64,000 nucleotides of DNA from Umbelopsis ramanniana AG (taxonomy: Eukaryota; Mucoromycota; Umbelopsidomycetes; Umbelopsidales; Umbelopsidaceae), in the NCBI RefSeq assembly GCF_025399195.1, contig NW_026252104.1, forward strand, positions 124,001 through 188,000, read 5' to 3'. The translations under genes and the position numbers were made by a program. This document shows positions 10,377-23,217 of the stretch, in pieces. The notes beneath the pieces were generated by a model. That model was not told the origin of the DNA. It searched no databases and was given only the letters and a program-made list of their open reading frames with translations. The stretch's first letter is position 1, and each line of letters opens with the position of its first letter.

Positions 10377-11676
10377 CTATGTTGAGTTCTGGCTGGTTTT
10401 GAGTTTTTTTCTGGCAAGATAGCGCTCTTTAGCACTCATTGTGGTCTCCTCAGAAGTTCGCTTTTCCAGCTTCTTCTTGAACTCCTCCTCCTTCTGCTTT
10501 TCCTCCTCACGTTCACGTTCTTGTCGTTCTACCATTTGTCGTTCTACTTCCTGACTCATTCGCTCTCTTTCTGTTTGGCCGCTTTTGCCGGTTCGTTTGG
10601 CTGCACTCTCGGCCAATTTTTTACGTTTGTATTCTTCATATTCCTCTTGTCGCTCTTTCGTTTGTGGATCAGATGACGACAAGCTCATGAAGCTACCAAA
10701 CTTTGGTCTGGCTACGTTGAGACCAGCTCCTAGTAGCTGACGTTTATCAACTATAACATTGTCATCATTTAGCACCACATCTTTGCCTTCCTTGCGTGCT
10801 TCTTCTACCAAATCGGTATCTTGATCTTCTTCGGGGTCACGTACTTCGACCTTTGATGCAATTCCTTTGATAGAAGCTTCCACCACAGCCGCATGTGCTT
10901 CCTCCCTTTTATCCAACATCTGTCTGTAAAAGCTGGTAATTGATTTCTTCTTGGAATCCTCCTCTATAGATTGATTTGGTGAGAAGGCGAACAACAATAG
11001 CGGATAAGCAGTGCATTGCAGCTCTTACCTTCCTTGCGCCTCTCTTCCGCTTCCAGCCTGCGTAGTTCTTCTTTCTGTGCCTTATATCTAATGATCCATA
11101 GATCAGTATCTCTCGTTAGAGATGGCCATATTTTGTTTCAATTCACTTACGATGATGTTACAAAAGTTTCTTTGTCTCCAAACTCGTCTCCTTCCTCTTC
11201 ACGTTCTCTTTCAACTTTCTTTTCCTCTGCTCGCAATCGATCTCTCTTTCTAATCTCTGCCATCTCTATCAAACCTTCTACGTAGCGGGCCTATACATTG
11301 ACATGAGTATTTTCACTTTGGATATGCGGTACATACAATATGCGTTACAACTAACCTTCTTATTGTCCTTGCCCTTTAGTTGTTCCTGCTTTTGTTTTTC
11401 TGCTGTTTTCAAATCATCGTAAACCGCATCATAGTCAAAAATATTAGGATCTTCCTCAAGTGCTTGCTTGTGTTGCTCTTCGATCTTTTTGTTGGTCATT
11501 GATGTATAGCTTGTCAACTGCTTGTTAATGCGGTTCTTGTGGCTGTCTTTCGTCTCTTGTTCTCCTGGTTTTAAATCGTCAGCATCGTCGTCGCCTCCAA
11601 AGAAGGCCTTCGGTATTGAGCTAGGAGGCTTGGACTTTTTCAGAGATGTATTGAGACCAAACTTCATTTTCGACAT
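10377..11676 (-). CDS. NSRP1/CCDC55-like splicing regulator (DUF2040)
   Basis: Homologous in layout to nuclear speckle splicing regulatory protein 1. The N-terminal exon (MSKMKFGLNTSLKKSK) contains the diagnostic ALEEDPNIFDYDAVYDDLK. The middle exons continue with a charged coiled-coil segment (family YIEGLIEMAEIRKRDRLRAEE type, coded at about 11170-11285). The last exon, from about 10997, reads SITSFYRQMLDKREEAHAA and then a long Glu/Lys/Arg-rich helix ending KKLKTSQNST. The protein is highly charged and probably nuclear; a role in pre-mRNA splicing is known for the mammalian member and inferred here. Introns are short. A TATA-like AT-rich stretch lies at about 11810-11840 upstream. Confidence 0.85.
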
Positions 11677-11943
11677 TTTGGAAATGTGAGCTGTGTGACC
11701 CCGCTATGGTAGAAGCTCAGGCTATAATTTTTCCTTTGGGCTCACAGTCAAAGTGTGATTTTTGCCCGCCGGAGTACAACCAGACTTGACTGTGTGCCTT
11801 CTACGAAGGGGATATAAATATATTATAAGGCTATATAAGGAACGAATTCTGGACTATATTTCCTCTTTACAGTTCCAATGTCCAAAACACCCTATGCACC
11901 CCAAGTTTGTATATGAGAACGTGAAAGCAATTCTCTAATATGT

Positions 11944-13297
11944 TTATGCAAAGTACTTCTTGTGTTCCCAAACAGGGGTAATAAGTTTGTCAGAATCTAC
12001 AGCAGCTATCAGATTGTTGAGAGCAAGTTGTTCCATCTCTATTTGAGCTTCTATGGTATTTGTGCCAATATGTGGCAAAAGAGTCGCTCGTGGGTGAACT
12101 AGCAATCCTGGGTGAATCTTAGGCTCCTGTGTTTAAAAAGCGGTTTAGCAAACCTAAAAGAAAGCGGGAATCAGTATACGAGCAGAATCTCACCTCTTCA
12201 AAGACGTCAAGGCCAACAGCGGCGACCTTTCCGCTCTCTAATGCCTTCACCAATGCTGGCTCATCAATAACCTTTCCACGGGCAGTATTGACAATGATCA
12301 CGCCATCTTTGCATAGTGCTAGCTCACGGTTGCCAATGAGATGGTATGTCTCGCCACTAAGAGGAACACTAACAGAAATCACGTCTGATGTTCGAAGCAA
12401 GGTCTCAAAATCAACATATCTTGCGTTGTATTTTTTCTCAACTGATAGACAATGTTAGAATGGTGTTATTCCGATGTCATAAGTCACCAAACGGTTATCT
12501 CACCTTCTTCGGACAGACGGGATCGGTTATGATACAAGATCTCCATCTCAAAACCACGAACTCTTTGTGCAATGGCCTTTCCAATACCACCCATACCCAG
12601 AATACCGATCTTCTTTCCTTCAGGGTTCATTCCCATGTAAATACCAGCGTTCCATTGCCCTAAGATAGATAGAATGGTATGAGTATACATAAGTCTCACT
12701 GACATTGACTTCCCTTGTTTATAGTTTTACCTTGGCGCAAGATTTTCTCAGATTGAGTGATGTTACGGCAAGCGTTAAGAATGAGAATAACGGCAATATC
12801 TGCGGTAGCCTGCGGTACAGAAAACGAGGTTGTCAGATTCGCTTTTATCAACACAATAGTCATCCCAGCTTTGATTCTTCACTTACAGCATCCACTGCAC
12901 CGGGAGTGTTAGAAAGATATATTCCAAGCTTTGCACAGGTCGTGACATCAATGGTGTCATATCCAGCACCAACGTTGCAAATGAATTTGACACTGCAGAG
13001 ATTGTTAATATGCGCGTCGGTGTGCTGAACCTCGGAATCCCATCAGATGTTACTGCGAGATACTTACGACTTTGGTAGGTTATTCAAGAGCTCCTCATTA
13101 AAGTCACCAATGGATGGTGTGGAGTCCGGATGTCTGTAAAGCACCTTCACGTTCTGATACTTTGTCTTGCAAAGTTCAAAGAACTGGGCTCGGTTCATAC
13201 ACTTCAAGTAATGAACTGTGAAGCGTTCAGCTATCTTGTCAAGGTCACCTTGGGCGAAACGGACTGATCCAGCAATAAGAACCTCTGGCTTGGACAT
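11944..13297 (-). CDS. D-isomer 2-hydroxyacid dehydrogenase (glyoxylate/hydroxypyruvate reductase-like)
   Basis: An NAD(P)H-dependent reductase of 2-keto acids. Five or more exons join in frame. The first is MSKPEVLIAGSVRFAQGDL. The next gives VKFICNVGAGYDTIDV (substrate-domain VG.GYD.ID motif). The Rossmann motif IGILGMGGIGKAIAQR (GxGxxG) sits in the middle. The exon from about 12400 carries SVPLSGETYHLI, IVNTARGKVIDEPALV (catalytic Arg region) and AVGLDVFEE (catalytic Glu region). The last exon continues EPKIHP, then a LLPHIGTNT-type histidine motif, and ends VWEHKKYFA. Members acting on glyoxylate or hydroxypyruvate look like this; the exact substrate cannot be read from sequence. VPS51 diverges 510 bases away. 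Confidence 0.9.
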
Positions 13298-13806
13298 TTT
13301 CTGTGTTGTTTAGCGAAAAATAGGGGAGTAAGAGGTGATAAGAAGGAGTCGATGCGATGAGGTGACAGGCTTATTTAATGACATACAAGGTTTGCCATCC
13401 CGAACGGAGCCTGAATTTACGGTGCTTCTAAAACTCAAAGATGTGGATTCTGATACTTTTAGGCGCCTTGTCTGCAGTCGAAATTATGGTTTGTAGGTTT
13501 CCAGATGCCAATGGCCCTACAGTCGTCTTGTATGATCGTCTCTTGTAGTGTACAAAGCGTAATCTATTTACCAAGATGGTCACATGGAGATGCCATTTTG
13601 GTGGCCAAATGGAGATAATCTAGGTTACAAAATTGGTACAATTCCCTGTTTGTATATTGTAACTCAACAGCATAGTGCCCAAGCGGTGCTGCTAAAAATC
13701 CAAGAGTTGAGTTGTGAGCCGAGGAAACGTATTTGAGAAAGAATTGGCCGAGTCAGGTCAAGGCGCACCAAACGATTTGGTTTAGCAGTCACACTGGCAA
13801 AAGCGA
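13298..13806. other. Divergent intergenic region, dehydrogenase / VPS51
   Basis: About 510 bases between two divergent starts. No ORF or RNA gene was recognised. It must hold both promoters, but I can point to no convincing element. Confidence 0.4.
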
Positions 13807-16800
13807 ATGGGTATCTCCGCTTGGGTCAGTGTCCGGGAGTACCTGATCCGCGTTGACATGGGCGAGCAGTTACCGCCTCGGCGAAAACCTCGCAATGACT
13901 TGCTGCGAAACTATTATGGTATTGGAGGCAAAGCATCTGGAAAAGGTAACGATACCTCGGACATTGGTAAGTTTTATATTGCTAGGATCCAATCTATCAT
14001 GAGCGGTGTTGTAATAAGTAATGATGAACGACCTTCATAGATGGACCCAACTTCGATAGTGCCAAATATCAAAACAAGCTGCTGAAAGAGAGCAAGCTAG
14101 ACTTATTGATTAGTAGAGACAATGAGCTGGTGACAGGTGAAGATACTCTTTGTTTTTGATGCGCTTTAGCTGCTGCGAATGCTGACACCACTTTGTTAAT
14201 ATAGAGATTAGAGAGCTCGATGGCGATATGAAAACATTGGTATACGAAAATTATAGTAAATTTATAAGTGCAACCGATACAATTAGAAAGGTAAAGCCTA
14301 ATGACAATTGGAAGTAACAGTGTGGACTTTAACTCAAAGCGATATCTGTGTAGATGAAGAGCAATGTAGAGGACATGGAGACCGAAATGGATCGCCTGCG
14401 AGACCATATGAGCAAAGTGACGGCCCACAGTTCAACAATAGATAAAGAATTGGCTCCTAGACGTGATAAAATTCGACAATTGGACGGTGTACACAACCTT
14501 CTCAAGAAACTGCAGTTTATATTCGAATTGCCTAATAGATTGCAACAATGCTATAATTCGGGGGCATATCCTCAGGCCGTCCGCTACTGGGCTCGAACCA
14601 CTCACTTATTCGACCACTACCAACAATTGACTGTATTCCACAATATTGAAAATGAATGCAAAGACATCATGAAGCGTGTTCGACAAAAACTCAAAGATGC
14701 TATGCATGCCTCAAATGCGTCAATACAAATCATAACGGAGAACACTTCGATGCTAATTCAACTGAAAGAGGACCCCACATCACTGAGCAAAGAATACATT
14801 GCACTGTAGGTAGAACTGCTTATACTTACATCAAATTTCACTATGTTATTAATCTACTTTCAATAGACAATCAGCAAAGTTGGAAGATTTGAAAGGAAAG
14901 CATCTGGTGACGCTACAGAACGAGAGACATAATGATGACAGCATGAGAAGCTTTAATGAAGAATATCTTGCTGATCTAAACATTGTCGTGGCGTCCTATC
15001 AGCGTTTCTTTATGTCAGACGGTCAACCCCCGGAGATCAGTGCACTTGGAATGTCTACATCGAACACCAGCCGAAGAAGTTTAGGATCAGCATCACAAAA
15101 AGGATCAATATCGAATCAAGAGGCGCATTCAAGCGCTCACCTGAGCGAATCGGTAGGCAAACAAAAAGTGAGCGCGTGATAGCTGTCATTTCTCTTACAA
15201 TCTTATTGCAGGAGAGAGAGGAAGCTAACAGTCTATTGATACTGGCATTTTCACCGCTTCTTGACGAATACTTGGAGACTGTCAAATATGCCATTCGAAT
15301 ACCAGTAATTATCGCTTACTTTGACGTAACAAGAATCAATCTTGAACCTTGCGACTAATTATCATTTTTTACATTTAGTCTGATCCACTCGGATTGCCTC
15401 GCCCACTGCCACAGATCCAAATATTGAATGACGCGTATTCTGCGATCGTTCATGATAGCAGTGCCTTATGTGAAGTTTTGTTGGCTGAGCAGAGGATACT
15501 TGATATTGTGAAAGATTGGGAGAGCGAACTGCTGACTTCATTGATGCACGATGCTGCAGCGGGATTAGAAGGTCAGTCAGTTGACCGACATTTTAGCATA
15601 TTCGGTGTCAACAGTTATTCACCCAATTTTTCTTTTCAAACAGAGCGCTTCAAAGTATTTTCAGAAAAAGTGGTTGCATCTCAGCAAACAAGTGCCAATG
15701 TAGACCCAGGAATTTTGACCACGTTCGTCATAGACACTGAAGAATGGTTGGCTAATTTTATGGGCATGGATTCTCTTCAGTTGTTGGCCGAATGCTTACA
15801 ATCTGGAGCGTCGTTTGTCTCGGGAAAGCCAAGGAAGGATATGTTCTTGAAGCAGATACAGTCTGGTTTACTCAAACACTGGCGATTAGTGGTGGATAGT
15901 ATCAAGGTAAAACGATCATGGGTCCAACGCGTTCCCACCTATACTTTGCTAATCTTGATCAAACTTACCAGGATCATATGACCAACGTTGAATCAAAATC
16001 GTTAGTGCACCAAACTGTTTCTTTGGTGGCTTCCAGGCTCTGCCTAGACTTTGCCGAAATTTGGGTTATCAAAACATATGCACAATTCTCGAAAGAGCTA
16101 TACCCCGTGTCCCGACGTTCCTCCAACCCATATCGACAAGAAGATGATCGGGACCTCATTGTCCCTCTGCTTGAGCCGGACGTTCAGGAGAGCACAGACC
16201 TATACCGCGAGGCTGGCCAGTTATGTTTGATATCGTACGCTCGAACCATAGGATACATGTTTACTGATAAGATTGAAGGATTCCTTCGTGATAAGCAGTG
16301 GTTAATGCTGAAGGAAAAGGACTGGATCCCTAGTTCAGTTTCATCAGTATGGACGGAAATCGCAAGTGAATTGGAAATTGTTGAAAGAATGGTCGACATT
16401 GTGTATCCGATAGACAGTGAAAATGCCGATAGAAGTGCTGAATCTGAATATAGTGTACCGCGAACAAACCGTCTTGGATCACAATCGCCGAGTGAAATTG
16501 GTCTTTCACCTACAAACCAAAGATTAGGCATCACATCCCCCAGCATGACTAGTCTCTCATCTTTCACCTCGGCTGCTAATAACGATTCACAAGCTACCAA
16601 CGCCATGCCTAGAACCTATGGAAACGATCTTCTGAGCAATATCAGTAAATTGTTTCAAGAACGCATTGAGATTTATGGCCACATTGATCCTTCAGCATTA
16701 GATGTTTGCGGCGCACTTGTGAAAGTCATATTGAAAGCCTACAATGAAATACTTCGTGAGGTGACTTTAAACAAATATGCTTTCTGGCAACTTCAAGTTG

Positions 16801-17096
16801 ATGTGGAGTACCTTCGGATTGTTCTTTGGAAGTTTGCTCGCAATGAAAAGTAAGTATCGCAGACATCACTGTTTTCCTACACTATGCAGACAATTAATGC
16901 TCTAATTTGGAAATTTAGGCTTCTAAACTCAATGTTGGAAGAAATTTGTGCCAGTGCTTATCGTCGATGCACTCAGCCAATATCGCTGGATTCCTCGGTA
17001 GGTTGAAGGCATACTCAGGATATGGTGTTTGACGTATGATATTTATATTTGCCTTCTTAGATTTCAGATCAAATTCTCGGTGCTTATGAACAGTGA
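13807..17096 (+). CDS. VPS51: Vps51, GARP/EARP tethering complex subunit
   Basis: Vps51 is a subunit of the GARP complex, which tethers endosome-derived vesicles at the trans-Golgi. Ten exons join in frame to 902 residues. The N-terminal motif [11 protein letters not shown] is typical of Vps51. It is followed by [59 protein letters not shown] and [19 protein letters not shown], the conserved COG/GARP helical core. The Ser-rich part near 16400-16600 is a non-conserved loop. At the 3' end a naive reading stops at 17004, but a GTAGGT donor at 16998 and an acceptor at 17060 give a tenth exon ([11 protein letters not shown]), better matching the family's LDPS-type end. The start could also be the in-frame ATG at 13858, closer to the conserved region. 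Confidence 0.9.
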
Positions 17097-17371
17097 TAAT
17101 GTTAGCTCCTGAAAAAGTTGCGCTAGGCAAATCACAAAAATAAAAAAAATTGTTACCAACTGCTCCCTCAATTGGACTATTTTTAGCTTTGAAATTTTTC
17201 CACTGCTATACCCTTCACTTTTTAAATCTACTTTCACATCATCTGTAAAAAACATCTCAACATTATCTAATTTGTACTGGCCATTCACAAGAGCAGTGGA
17301 CCAATAGCATATAAGCCTTAAAATTTCATTACTTTTTTTGCATCCAACTCAACATCAATTAAGGCACTTAC

Positions 17372-18487
17372 ATGGGATTCAAAAGGGCAACACTACTTCA
17401 AGCCTTACTGCTAATCTGCTTCATAACTGTGATAGCCCTCGTATGGTCAGGTAACGATGCAAGTACCACAAACTCTAAATGTAAGATATGTGTTTATGTA
17501 TAAAAAAAAATTACGTCTTCCGATGTCTGATCCTTTCCTTATATTCCAGTTCAGGATAGCAAGGACGCCGTATGTTTGGATGACAGTGATTGCGTTGACC
17601 AGCAAACAGGTAGCGAGGCTGATTCCAAGGATCTGACAGTTGGAACCAACGCAAATCAAGTTTTGGACAGTAAACACGATGCGCCATTTACGATTGTCAG
17701 CGGCGCAAGTGCCAATCACTTCTGTGCCTTAGAAGCATTTTTGTATTCATTACACCAACTTAAAGACGAAGTCCACCCATCACAATTCCCACGCATCATC
17801 GTTTATAATATTGGCGTCAACGGCTCACAATACCCTGTTCTAGAAGAACTTCAAAAAGCCAATTATTTTGACGAACTGTACGATTTTGACTTCCCTGCAT
17901 ATCCTGATTTTTGGAATATTCGGGCAGCCCGTGGTCAATATGCTTGGAAAGCCGGCATTATCAATGAGATACAAAGAAAGCAAAAAGGAGTAGTTCTCTG
18001 GATGGATTCTGGAAACGTACCCAATGCTGAATTTCTACGCACTATCCCCAACATTGTTCGAAAGCAAGGTTTTTGGTCACCACGATCCACAGGATTTATG
18101 GGAGGAAAGCTCATTCACCCTGGTATGTTCGCTTGGTTCGAGGCCAATGCGGCGGACTACAAAGATTTCGCCAACTGCAACGGTGCCGCACTAGGATTCA
18201 ACCTTGATGACCCCCGAGTTATAAACAAATTGGTTGTACCATGGTTTGAATGTGCTTTAGAGCTGAATTGTATAGCGCCACTTGGATCATCGCGCAGTAA
18301 CCATCGACAAGACCAAGCTGCTATTACCTTCTTAGCATATCGATCGGGCTACAGCTGTTACGAATATCCAGAGTTTCACGGCATTACGATACATCAGGAT
18401 GTAAAATGTCGTGAAAGGCTAGGTGTACAAGCTTCTCAAGGCAAATTGATTCATCCATCTTCATACGGTAAATTATATGCTGCATAA
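17372..18487 (+). CDS. Type II membrane glycosyltransferase-like protein (DUF1647-like)
   Basis: Two exons (17372-17480 and 17550-18487) join in frame to 348 residues. Exon 1 encodes a short cytosolic end and a membrane anchor (LLQALLLICFITVIALVW), so this is a probable Golgi or ER type II protein. The lumenal part begins with a Ser/Asp-rich stem. It continues with FTIVSGASANHFCALEAFLY, PRIIVYNIGVNG, FDFPAYPDFWNI, YAWKAGIINEI and GVVLWMDSGN. The last of these looks like the position of a DxD-type metal site in nucleotide-sugar transferases. A later FMGGKLIHPGMF and DQAAITFLAY fit the same fold. The layout resembles DUF1647 and related putative glycosyltransferases; donor and acceptor are unknown. 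Family placement is moderate; coding status is high. Confidence 0.75.
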
Positions 18488-19668
18488 GAATGTGTTTTAG
18501 AAATTTTTGGCTCCAAGCTAATTGAGCGCGATCTCCCCCCACACCTGTTTTATGTTTGTTAGATTATCCGGAATGGACTCCCACCGATACCAGTGCAATG
18601 TGGCGAAACCCAGAATGGTGGACAAGACATTCAACGCCGCCGCCGTCTTAAATGCCTTCGTATTAGAATCACCCTCACCTCCTTCCCCACCACTTGCAAC
18701 CTCGCATCTTTGTCCAACATTTCTACCACCTATCTCACATGTTTTCCTATAATTTTTTGGTTTGTTTGTTTATTTGACATCGTCATTTTGCCTCCTTTAC
18801 GTAAGGTTATGGCATTTTGACATTACATAGACACGCTTTCTTTCATCGAGGACAGGAGTTTTTAAATACAGCCAGTATCTCAAACATACTGATGTTGGTC
18901 AGAGCAGACATGATATTTTATGGCATTTGTATTAAACCAGCTGGGCAATATCTTTTCTTTTGGAGCAAGTTATCGCGTCACCATCGGTGGGGGGGAGGGA
19001 AATGCTGTAACGGGCACATAGGCGGTCGCAGAGCGTGTTTGTGGGATTTCAACTGGGGCAACTTTTGCACATGTGCATTTCCTTATGAGTACAGCGCACT
19101 GTAAAGCTAATCCGAGCCACGGTTGGTTGTTCAAAAGAAAAAAAAATATTCGCACCAACATTGTTCTGCCTATCAACATCCTCTAAAAGCTGGTATAAGC
19201 ATAATGTTAACCCCCCCCCTCTCACACCGAACGGGAAATATGAGCCAATAAAAAGGTGTTCAAGAAGTTTATGCCAATGGGAAAGGGTGTGAGCGGGGTA
19301 AATTCGAGCTTTGAACAATATCAGCATTTTGATGCAGCTTGGCTTTTTTTTTTCTATCTTTCTTCCCTACTGCTTCTTTTTTTTGTGATTTCCACACTTT
19401 GCCTTTCAATTCGTTCTTCATCTTTGGGGTTGATTTTCTTTCCATTGTGAGATCTGGTACGATTGCCATTCACATCAACATCCTTTTTATCCTTGAGCAC
19501 CTTTCTTCTCCCCGCACACGTTCCTAGAATTTTTCTTCCTAAAAAATCCCCTTCTTATTGGCCTCTTGAAACAGGAACAAGTTTTTTTAATTTTTTTATA
19601 AGATCACTCCCAAGTTCTGGGTCCAGCTCGCACTGACCAAGGCAAAAAATCATACCTCAGGTAGTGCA
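18488..19668. other. Long 5' flank of the HMG-box gene
   Basis: About 1.2 kb without a supportable gene, between VPS51-side genes and the HMG-box regulator on the same strand. It holds G-rich (near 18987) and C-rich (near 19209) homopolymer runs and several poly-T and pyrimidine tracts from 19340 to 19590. Long pyrimidine-rich leaders are common before fungal regulatory genes, so part may be 5' UTR. No clear uORF or element can be defended. Confidence 0.45.
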
Positions 19669-22600
19669 ATGCCTTATCATCATGGCTCATCTTTATGGCA
19701 AACAACTCCAACGCAACCAGTTGGACCTTCTGCATCAACATCTGATACCTACAAGCCATCGCAGTCAATTTTGTCTTCCAACCATAACGCTAGTCCGCCT
19801 TCGATTGTTACACACTCGCTGCATGGTACCCCCGAGTCGTCCTCGAAAGAAACGTTTGGCCGATCGAACAACCTACGAAGCAAACCTTTCAATAATCAGG
19901 AACCGTTTTCTCCCATGATTCCTCATGGTCAAGACAAGCGCTATAATGACCCTGCGGCGATGGACGATATCATCACTCTGCAAAAAAATGAACCACATGC
20001 CTTTACCAACCCGTATTCCCGCAATGCATTCGGCTGGCCAATCAATAATAGTTCATCTGTGCTGGCCTCCACGGATATTCAACCGCAGTCAACCTTCATG
20101 ACGGGTGATCAAAACTATAGTGAAGCATGGCGACAAGACAAGCGACCGAATAGCCATCGCAGTAGCATGGTAAGTTAACCTTAGTTTGTTGTGAGGGCCA
20201 CTGTCACCTGAATAAGGGCGGCATGCTCAGCTTCGGCTTATTGGTTAGTGGAGAAATTCTCACAAGACCAAATCTCTACTTGCCATTTTCGGATTGCTCC
20301 GCTTATAGGTGTCGGATAATCTGGCCGTTCACACCTCTTCTTCATCTATGCTCCCTTCCATGTCGATTTCGGGTGGAGGAATCTATCCATCGGCCTTTTT
20401 GCAACAATCAGCGTCGTCTTCATCCAGCATTCGTCGGGCTTCTATTCCACAAAACCCCTATCCACATGCTCGTATGCCGTATCTCGGCCCTGGAAGCCAA
20501 AATGATACGGTACCAGACACTTACATGTCCACACGGCAAACGCATCATGGTGAGCAGCACCATGAGAAGCCACCTCCACTTGATTTTTCTCAACACTATA
20601 TGATCTACGGTCAAGATCATCACCAACGTCGTACGTCTATCGAAACACCTACTGTTTCACGCTTTCAGTCCTTGGCCTTGCAGTCCCCTTTTCATTCATC
20701 TCCCATGGACTCCCCAAGCAACTTGCATTCGTTCATAAATGCATCGACATCCTCTCCTATCAGTCATGCACCCGTTGGGGTCTCCGCAAACCCAATGACC
20801 TCAAGTAGCCATGATGCTGCTTATGGTAATGATGAGCAACACCATAGGATATTTGGCAACTGGAGTCCCACGACGCCTTCACCGTCTACTTCTGCACCTC
20901 CCCCTCCTTTGGAAAAGTACCATAATTACTATTCCTCTGGAAAGAAGTTTCGAACAAACAGCACTGATGAAAGTTTGATACGGACTTCCAACCCTCCTAC
21001 ATTTGCCCCCACGCCTCAGTACCCATCTACTCTTCAGCAGCAGCGTGCTCAAGCAATCAAAGCGATAAGTATCTCGGTCGACTCTTCTGTCAGCGACGAT
21101 AGCCCTTCAGAAAGGATAAGATCTTCAAGAAAACGAAGTAGCGATGGCGAAGTGTACACTCGTCAGCAAATCAATGACCAACAGCAGCAGCAGCAGCATC
21201 AACAGCAGCAGCAGCAACAACAACCATTTTCACCTCCGACGCATATTGTGTCGCCTGAGGCTATTCTCAAAGCTCAGGCTGAAGAAGAACCCGAAAGCAG
21301 CCACATATCGTTTTCTTCTTATTTTGATAAACGACTAGCGACCAATACTAATGATATCGACAACAATGAGCCACCGTTTATAAGGCGGAGAAAATCTATT
21401 GCTCTTGGATTACCGGGACGAGAACAACCCACAAGTAACACAGCACCCAGTTTTTCAATACCCACTTTTACGGAAAATGCACAAACTCGATCTCCGTCGC
21501 CTGAAATATTATCAGACAAAGAATCTCCTTCTCCTGAGGAATCATTGAGCGCTCCCTTGACCAATCGAAAATTTTCGGCTTCTGGTAAGGCCAATCATTC
21601 CTTGGTCAGCGTAGTCTCAAACTCGGGAGCTGCCGAAGCCGACGCTCTCTCCAAACTGGACGATATGAACTTCAACCAGCCGCAACCAATCCCAATGGGT
21701 AAAAAAGAACGATTAAAGCGACCTCCGAATGCATACCTTTTATTTAATAGAGATACACGACATAAGCTTCTGGAAAGCATGCCACATCTTACGGTTGCTG
21801 AAATATCTAAACAAATAGGCGAACGATGGAAAGCGTTATCTCCTGTAAGTTGATAATTTCTTGCTTGCCGTTATTTCGTGCCATACCACATGAGCGCAGT
21901 TTGGCTTTTGAAAAAATGACTTTTTATACTAACCACCGCCACCAAACCAAACCGTTATCAAACCAAATAGGAAAAACGTGATTATTATATGCGAGAAGCA
22001 TCCTTGTTAAAGAAAAAGCATTTAAATAATCATCCCAACTTCATCTACACCCGCCGGTCAAAGGCAGAACTTGCTGAAGCAGGAAGACACTCGAAAGCTC
22101 ATCGAAAATCTCAAGACAATGGTCAGCAACTTAGCATAAATGGTGACCCACCTCGCGATCCTCGTGGACGCAAAAAGAAGCGACATAAAAATCCTACAGC
22201 CCCAAAGCACCCAATGTCTGGTTTCCTGTTTTACCTGTCAGCCGTACGACCTAATATTGCACAACAGTATCCTGGTTCGACCGTCGGTCCCATTAGTAAG
22301 ATGATTGCACAGCAATGGCGAGATATGGACAAATCAGACCGTGAACCGTGGAACAAAAAAGCAGATGAAGACAAGAAACGTTACGCCCGTGAGATTCGAG
22401 AATACGCAAAAACAGTCGAAGCACAGCAAGCCAACCAGAAAGACAAGGCTTCAGACCCGCCTTCTCCGTCTGATTTGGACAGCCTCACCATTGCCACAGT
22501 TGCGCAAATGGTCAAATTGGATAGAGAACCAGATGCACAATCTGATAAGTCTCCCACTGGAAGCGACCACTCTGCTCCAGAAATGCATGTTCCGGCCAGT

Positions 22601-22753
22601 CCTGATTATTCTGCAATGGAAGACGTGGATGAAGGAGATGATGACAAGGACATGGAAGAGAGAGATACCTTTGATCCCATTGAAATGGAAGAAATCAAGC
22701 CTCGTATATCGGCATCCGCTCCTATTCCCGCGAAATCATCCAACCTGTTATAA
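19669..22753 (+). CDS. Dual HMG-box transcription factor with poly-Q tract
   Basis: Three exons (19669-20169, 20309-21844, 21971-22753) join in frame to 939 residues. The first 630 are low complexity, Ser/Pro/His-rich, with a poly-Q run at about residues 458-472. HMG box 1 (about 632-705) begins KERLKRPPNAYLLFNRDTRH and runs across the last intron (ALSP|EKRDYYMREASLLKKKH), ending HPNFIYTRR; this MATA/SOX-like form suggests sequence-specific DNA binding. Box 2 (about 751-820) is HMGB-like: APKHPMSGFLFYLSAVRP and ISKMIAQQWRDMDKSDREPW. The C-terminus is acidic. Mating-locus HMG proteins of Mucorales (SexM/SexP) are related only by domain. The neighbours here are not the triose-phosphate transporter and RNA helicase that flank those loci, so I do not call it a sex gene. 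Target genes are unknown. Confidence 0.88.
21179..21223 (+). repeat. CAG/CAA repeat encoding poly-Gln
   Basis: Fifteen codons, fourteen Gln (mixed CAG and CAA) interrupted by one His codon, inside exon 2 of the HMG-box gene. The mixed codons suggest an old, moderately stable tract; its length may still vary between strains. Confidence 0.9.
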
Positions 22754-23217
22754 TACTGAAAGTTTCCAACGAGTAACAAATCACTGTTCATGCATTTTTT
22801 CACGATCTTGCCCTTTTTTTCTTTCACTCTATTACCTCTCTCTTCCCCCTTCTACATCACTTTGTGTTCTATCTCTCAACAGATAGTTATATATATATTT
22901 ATAATATGTATATGTATAAAACATGACAATACATATTTTTAATCTCTGTTCTTAGCATCATGTACATTTATGACTCATAAGTCAAGTTTTACGCACTTTG
23001 ATGTGGTGTGCCTTTTTCGCGTGAGAAGCCAGTGTTAAATTCTTGGCTGCTTGGTTCGTGCACCTGAGTTTCAATCACCAAGTTTGGAGAATATCTGTGA
23101 GAGCTGTGCCTTGCTCACTTGGCGAAACTTGGCAATCATAGTCATTCTTTCAATCCTTCCCTGCTGTTTCATTTCTCTCTCTTATTTTCTATAATCTGAC
23201 TCTATCTCGGTGGTTCA
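22754..23217. other. Intergenic, HMG-box 3' flank and PalA 5' flank
   Basis: About 460 bases. The left half is pyrimidine-rich 3' flank with an AT-only stretch near 22890-22920; the right half is the PalA promoter. Nothing else is recognisable. Confidence 0.4.

Noticed and set aside
17064-17288. Minus-strand open frame overlapping the end of VPS51
   Set aside because: It overlaps the better supported final VPS51 exon and has AT-driven composition without motifs.
19669-22753. Mating-type (sex) locus because of the HMG protein
   Set aside because: Flanking genes are a glycosyltransferase-like gene and PalA, not the triose-phosphate transporter and RNA helicase that flank sexM/sexP.
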